NCBI RefSeq assembly: GCF_029201545.1
Contig: NZ_CP104007.1
Span: forward strand, 1,026,501 to 1,090,500
DNA from: Devosia sp. FJ2-5-3
GTDB lineage: Bacteria > Pseudomonadota > Alphaproteobacteria > Rhizobiales > Devosiaceae
Direction of reading: 5' to 3'
DNA: 64,000 bases
Below, one piece after another: positions 60,066 to 64,000 of the stretch. Positions within the stretch are counted from its first letter, which is position 1, and every line of letters starts with the position of its first letter. The notes under the pieces are model-generated. The model saw only the letters and a list, made by a program, of their open reading frames with translations. It had not been told where the DNA came from and made no database searches. Position numbers and translations under genes: made by a program.

Positions 60066-62257
60066 GAGGGCAAATCTACCGCGCTATGGGGGAAGTTCAC
60101 CCCCGGTTCCGGGGGCTCGGCGAGATGGAGGGGCAAAGCGAGCGTAATTGTCGTCCCGCCCGTTGTGCCAAACGCCACGCTGCCGCCGAGATCGGCGAGG
60201 CGCTGGCGCAGATTGCGCAGGCCATAGCCGGTGGTTTCGCCGGCGAGGGCCGTGGCCGGGAGACCGCGCCCATTGTCCGCAAAGCGCAGGACGAGGTTTT
60301 CGGGCGTGCACTCGAGCGCCACGGTCAGGGTGTCGGCGCCGGAGTGGCGGATGACATTGGAGACGATTTCGCGCGCGGCCGAGGTGAGCGTCTTGTGGGC
60401 GCGATAATCGATGCGGACATCCGCCGCCATGCCCAATGCGTCGACCAGCGGCCAGTCGAGACCGATCTCCGCCGCTTCAAGCCGGCGGGCGGCTTCGTGG
60501 CGGATTTGGGCGAGAACGCGGTCCAGTTCGGCTTCTTCTCCGGCGAGGCCGGAGACGATGGCGCGGATATCGCTGAGCGCCGCCTGGAGCGTGGGGCGGG
60601 TGCGTTCATCGGCGGTGTGGAGGCCCGTAAGGAGACGCGCGCCGACATCGTCGTGCAGGTCGCGCGCCATGCGGCGGCGCTCCTCGCCCACGCCGCGCAT
60701 ATAGGCCTGTCGGCTTTCCTCGGCGCGTTCGGTGAGGGTGACCAGATCGGCGGCCAGCGCGAGATGACCCGGCTGGAACAGCCCGCGACCACCAAAAGGA
60801 TGCGAGAGGCGGAGCCCCGGCGCCCCAGCCACGGCAGGCAGGGTCATGGTGAGACCGTCCTCGCTGACGCTTGGGGCGTTCAGATCATTGGTGTGGTCGA
60901 CGGCCTGCAAAGGGTCGAATAGCCGGGCCAGAAGGTCGCGCCAGCGCCGGGCGCTGTCCACCCTGCTGGGGGCGAAGGCGACCGCCATGGCCGCAGAAAA
61001 CAGCTCATGCTCCTCGATGTGCCGCGGCGCGAAGAAGCGCCGCCAGACCCAGTCGCGCAGAGGCAGGTAGATCAGGCCGATCAGCAGGAGCGACAGGGCC
61101 AGGGCCGGCGCTTCGCCAACCCCGAGGCCGACAAGCAAGGCGGCATCGAGCGCAATAAGCGCGAAGACACCCAGCATGTAGAAAAGGATGCGATAGGCCC
61201 AGTGCCCCAGCTCGAACAGCCGATAGCGCCGCAGTCCCAGCGCCAGGCCGAGATAGATGATGATGATGCCGCCCGCGGCATAATGCTGGGAAAGCGGCGT
61301 GTCGTAGCCCAGGAGGGCGGGGGTAACGGACATCAGCGCAAAGCTGCCAATGGCGATGGCCACCGAAAGTCCCAGCCAGCCCAGGACGGCGCGCTCATCG
61401 GGATGGCGCCGCGTCGCCCAATATTGTGCCACGATGAGCGCCATGATGGTCAGGGTGATGGCCATGACGAGGAGATAATAGTGCCCGGCCTCGATGAGGA
61501 TCTGGAGCGAATCGAGCACGAAGGGCGGGCCCAGCAGGGCGGGCACGAGCCAGAGCCAGCGGGGGTGAACAAGCCGGCGGGGATAGACGAGGAACAGCCC
61601 GATCATGCCCGAGCTGAAGGCGAGGATGCCGAAATGGTTGATGAGCATAAGGACGCGGAAGGCATCGGCCGGCAGGGCGAGACCGCGATGCGCATAATAG
61701 GCCGAACTCAGCGTCACCATCAACACGCCCAGGCCCGAGAGGGCGAAAAGCGTCGGGGCAAGCAGGCGCGGGCGCAAGGACCAGACCCAGAAGGCGATGA
61801 GAGCGCTCGTTATTCCGGTGACGAACTGGATCCAGAAACTGCCCGGCAGCGAGCCGAGCGGTCGCGGGGCGGGAGCGATATCGAGGGTCCGCAGTCCCGC
61901 ATCGGTCCTGACTTCGATCGCAATGACGGGCTCGCCGATGAGATCGAACAGGGCCTGCTGCCGGTCATAGAGCGCATTGATCGCAGCATAGGTGGGCAGC
62001 GAGTCCGGCTCGGCGAGAAGATCCTGCGCCTCGATCGTGTGGCGCGTGCCGTCCGCTGCCGAGATGGAGAGGATTTCCGTCCCTGCCTCAAGGCCCCAGG
62101 CCGGGCCCTCCAGGACCACAAGCCCGTCGCGGGGCACGAGCCCGACGCCGAGCCAGGGCGTGCTGGCGGCCAGCCACAAGATCACGCCGGCCGAGACGGC
62201 AATAAGCGTCGTCATGGCGATGATGATAAGGCCGGGAGAAAGCGGGGCACGGGACAT
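60062..62257 (-). CDS. NarX-type membrane sensor histidine kinase
   Basis: 731 residues. A signal-anchor helix (residues 10-35), an extracytoplasmic part of about 110 residues with ISAADGTRHTIEAQDLL, then seven or eight membrane helices (about 145-400). Cytoplasmic part: HisKA_3 dimerisation motif EERRRMARDLHDDVGARLLTGLHTAD near residue 530, with the phosphoacceptor His in RDLHDDVG. HATPase N-box-like AAREIVSNVIRHSGADT near residue 635 and G-boxes FADNGRGLPA and TGYGLRNLRQRLADLGG. It partners the regulator at 59409-60065; signal unknown. Confidence 0.92.
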   Translation of the reverse strand: MSRAPLSPGLIIIAMTTLIAVSAGVILWLAASTPWLGVGLVPRDGLVVLEGPAWGLEAGTEILSISAADGTRHTIEAQDLLAEPDSLPTYAAINALYDRQQALFDLIGEPVIAIEVRTDAGLRTLDIAPAPRPLGSLPGSFWIQFVTGITSALIAFWVWSLRPRLLAPTLFALSGLGVLMVTLSSAYYAHRGLALPADAFRVLMLINHFGILAFSSGMIGLFLVYPRRLVHPRWLWLVPALLGPPFVLDSLQILIEAGHYYLLVMAITLTIMALIVAQYWATRRHPDERAVLGWLGLSVAIAIGSFALMSVTPALLGYDTPLSQHYAAGGIIIIYLGLALGLRRYRLFELGHWAYRILFYMLGVFALIALDAALLVGLGVGEAPALALSLLLIGLIYLPLRDWVWRRFFAPRHIEEHELFSAAMAVAFAPSRVDSARRWRDLLARLFDPLQAVDHTNDLNAPSVSEDGLTMTLPAVAGAPGLRLSHPFGGRGLFQPGHLALAADLVTLTERAEESRQAYMRGVGEERRRMARDLHDDVGARLLTGLHTADERTRPTLQAALSDIRAIVSGLAGEEAELDRVLAQIRHEAARRLEAAEIGLDWPLVDALGMAADVRIDYRAHKTLTSAAREIVSNVIRHSGADTLTVALECTPENLVLRFADNGRGLPATALAGETTGYGLRNLRQRLADLGGSVAFGTTGGTTITLALPLHLAEPPEPGVNFPHSAVDLPS

Positions 62258-62310
62258 GCCCCACTAAAATCTTAAAATTGAAATCCGGCAATACTTGCGC
62301 GGGTCGGGTT

Positions 62311-63087
62311 CTACTTTTCCCGATAGATGTCGAAGGGGCCGATGGCCTGCGTTGTGGCCATCAACTGGATCTTGTTGATGTTGACATGCTCGGGCAGGGA
62401 GGTTGCCCAGAAGATGCTTTCGGCAATGTCTTCGGCGTTCATGGCCTTGGTGCCGGAATAGGGGGCCGAGGCCTTGCCCTCGTCGCCCTTGAAGCGGACC
62501 AGCGAAAACTCTGTTTCGGTGAGGCCGGGCTCGATATCGGTCACGCGGACATTCTTGCCCTGCAGGTCCGAGCGCAGATTAAGGGCAAAGTGTTTCACGA
62601 AGGCCTTGGTGGCGCCATAGACCGAGCCGCCGGGATAGGCATATTCGCCGGCCACCGAGCCGAGCGTCACCACCTGACCGCCGCCGCGGGCGATCAGGCC
62701 CGGCAGCAGCAAGCGCACCGTATAGACGAGGCCGGAGATATTGGTGTCGATCATGGTCTGCCAGTCGTCGAGATCGGCCTCGGCGGCGGGCTGAAGTCCC
62801 AGCGCCAGCCCGGCATTGGCGAGCACGATATTGATGGCGTCAAAAGGCGCGGGGATGTCGGCGATGGCCTTTTCGAGCGCGGCGCGGTCGCGTACGTCGA
62901 GAGTGATGATGTGGCAATTGTCCTTGCCCAGTTCGGCCTGCAGCGCCTCGAGGCGATCCTCGCGCCGTCCCGTCGCAACGACCTTGCCGCCGGCGGCCAC
63001 ATAGCGGCGCGCTGCGGCGGCACCGAAGCCGGAAGTGGCGCCGGTGATGAAGACGACGAAGCGGCTGGGATCGAGCAGCTGATACAT
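62311..63087 (-). CDS. Short-chain dehydrogenase/reductase (YdfG-like)
   Basis: 258 residues from ATG 63087 (MYQLLDPSRFVVFITGATSG). Classical SDR motifs: ITGATSGFGAAAARRYV (TGxxxGxG), VLANAGLALGL (NNAG type), Ser in LGSVAGEYAYPGG, and YGATKAFVKHF (YxxxK). The C-terminal segment ETEFSLVRFKGDEGKASAPYSGTKAM is like serine/3-hydroxy-acid dehydrogenase YdfG. The far-upstream in-frame ATG 63192 lies in a proline-rich stretch and is not used. Probably oxidises small hydroxy acids. Confidence 0.9.
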   Translation of the reverse strand: MYQLLDPSRFVVFITGATSGFGAAAARRYVAAGGKVVATGRREDRLEALQAELGKDNCHIITLDVRDRAALEKAIADIPAPFDAINIVLANAGLALGLQPAAEADLDDWQTMIDTNISGLVYTVRLLLPGLIARGGGQVVTLGSVAGEYAYPGGSVYGATKAFVKHFALNLRSDLQGKNVRVTDIEPGLTETEFSLVRFKGDEGKASAPYSGTKAMNAEDIAESIFWATSLPEHVNINKIQLMATTQAIGPFDIYREK

Positions 63088-63405
63088 GGCAGTCCTGCGA
63101 ATAGTCGGAAATGATGGTGGGGAGGGTGGACCGGGCCCGGGGCCGGCGTCAACCTCGCCAGTGCGTTGCGGATCGGTCACGCTCGGGTGCAATGCGGGGC
63201 AAAATGACCGCCCGGACTTGTTCCAACACCGTTCAACGCCCTAAACTCGCCATGAAAGGGCCGCCTGTTGGGCCAGTGCAGACAGAGTTTGCACAGCTTG
63301 GGGGAGGCCTTAACGGAATCTTTCCCCGTAGGAAGGCATTGTCGGCTTTAACCGTAAGTAGTTGAAGCGTAACGGTCGGGAACTGGTCCACTGCAAAGCG
63401 CGCGT
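63088..63405. other. Divergent promoter region, no gene
   Basis: A 318-bp gap between divergent genes, with no hairpin family member or gene that I can support. The start of the TamA-like gene within or after it is uncertain. Confidence 0.5.
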
Positions 63406-64000
63406 TTGGTAACGAGTATTGGCGCCTTGTGCATCGCCATGGCATGTGCTGCCGTGACGGTTCCGGCCGCCCATGGTTTTGAGCTTTTTGGCTTCAAGTT
63501 TTTCGAGGACGAGAGCGAAGCTGCTGCCGACGCCGTGATCGTCGACCCGCAACCCTATGTGGTCACCTTTTCCGCCAGCGAAAGCGGGGCTGCCGAGACG
63601 GCGGCGCGCAATGCTTCGGCGCTGATTGCCGACGAGGCCGAGCCGGCTTCCGGCGCTGCCGGGCTCATCGCCAAGGCGCGTGGCGATTATCGGCGCATTC
63701 TCGCCGGCCTCTATAATGAAGGCTATTACGGCGGCGCCGTCAGCATCCGCATTGGCGGGGTCGAGGCCGCTAGCCTGGCGCCCGACGTCAATTTGCCCGA
63801 TCCGGTCGACGTGACCATTGCCGTCACCACCGGCCCACTCTTCACCTTCCGCGATGTCGCGGTCGTCAATCAGGCGCCGGCAACCGATGATCCCGAAGAC
63901 CAGGTCGAGCCGCCGGTCATGCGCGGCTTCGGGGCGGGGCAGGTGGCAAAATCCTCGGTCATTCTGACGGCCGAACGGCTGGCGCTCGCTGCCTGGCAGC
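63406..64000 (+). CDS. TamA/BamA-family outer-membrane assembly factor, N-terminal part (3' end outside window)
   Basis: The frame opens after a TAA at about 63371 and runs off the right edge. From TTG 63406 the first 29 residues look like a signal peptide (VTSIGALCIAMACAAVTVPAAHG), then FELFGFKFFEDESEAAADAV. POTRA-like region: DPQPYVVTFSASESGAAETAARNASAL, ARGDYRRILAGLYNEGYYGGAVSIRIGG and VTTGPLFTFRDVAVVNQAP. This matches the TamA-type surface-antigen D15 family, which helps insert autotransporters into the outer membrane. Start codon is uncertain: TTG 63406 is chosen by signal-peptide fit, and ATG 63439 is an alternative; no clear RBS was seen. Confidence 0.75.
   Translation, partial: MVTSIGALCIAMACAAVTVPAAHGFELFGFKFFEDESEAAADAVIVDPQPYVVTFSASESGAAETAARNASALIADEAEPASGAAGLIAKARGDYRRILAGLYNEGYYGGAVSIRIGGVEAASLAPDVNLPDPVDVTIAVTTGPLFTFRDVAVVNQAPATDDPEDQVEPPVMRGFGAGQVAKSSVILTAERLALAAWQ

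Overview
The window (64 kb, GC-rich, dense genes, RBS of GGAG type) looks like chromosomal DNA of a Hyphomicrobiales-type alphaproteobacterium. A Devosia-like soil heterotroph is my best guess, based on many sugar/oligopeptide-type ABC importers, ThuA and Gfo/Idh/MocA sugar enzymes, DUF1684, DUF2934 and DUF892 proteins, and intergenic CCTCCCC/GGGGAGG palindromic repeats. I see no rRNA, tRNA, transposase, integrase or CRISPR array. Both end genes are cut by the window.

Layout. 1-2.6 kb (minus): a carbohydrate ABC importer (binding protein and two permeases, the second truncated). 2.8-11.7 kb (plus): a ROK regulator, a Gfo/Idh/MocA dehydrogenase, a ThuA protein, an LLM-class oxidoreductase, then a tightly coupled five-gene unit. 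This unit encodes F420-dependent glucose-6-phosphate dehydrogenase, CofE (F420-0:L-glutamate ligase) and a three-component cobalamin-type ABC importer matching the proposed F420-0 importer cassette. No gene for making the deazaflavin core is present, so this reads as a cofactor F420 salvage-and-use operon in a proteobacterium, and it is the most notable content. 11.7-13.7 kb: an EAL phosphodiesterase and a small GlsB-type membrane protein. 13.7-19.8 kb (minus): a complete oligopeptide-type ABC importer plus DUF1684. 20.2-23.8 kb (plus): orphan CysA, a Na/Pi cotransporter-like protein and an inositol-monophosphatase-family enzyme.

24.4-29.7 kb (minus): an ABC importer preceded by four 11-bp-spaced PHO-box-like repeats and followed by a GDPD phosphodiesterase, suggesting a phosphate-starvation phosphodiester uptake system. 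30.1-36.4 kb (minus): a carbohydrate-type ABC importer and a CehA/McbA PHP metallohydrolase, divergent from a LacI regulator at 36.7 kb. Two identical operators lie between them. The LacI gene is followed by a GH38-like DUF5054 protein and an acetyl-xylan-esterase-like enzyme. 41.1-54.6 kb (plus): a second LacI regulator with its own operator set, a five-gene Dpp/Opp-type importer, DUF2264 protein, 2-hydroxyacid dehydrogenase, an unusual acyltransferase fused to a helical domain, and a second ThuA protein. This is probably an oligosaccharide utilisation locus.

54.7-64 kb holds housekeeping and regulatory genes: a SAM methyltransferase, DUF892 and DUF2934 proteins, EF-P with its modification enzymes EpmA and EpmB, a NarL-type two-component pair, a short-chain dehydrogenase and the start of a TamA-like outer-membrane assembly factor.

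Palindromic repeats lie in many intergenic gaps. They often sit between a binding-protein gene and its permease genes, where they may favour binding-protein mRNA stability. One copy is embedded in frame in the 5' end of a coding sequence (52.2 kb).
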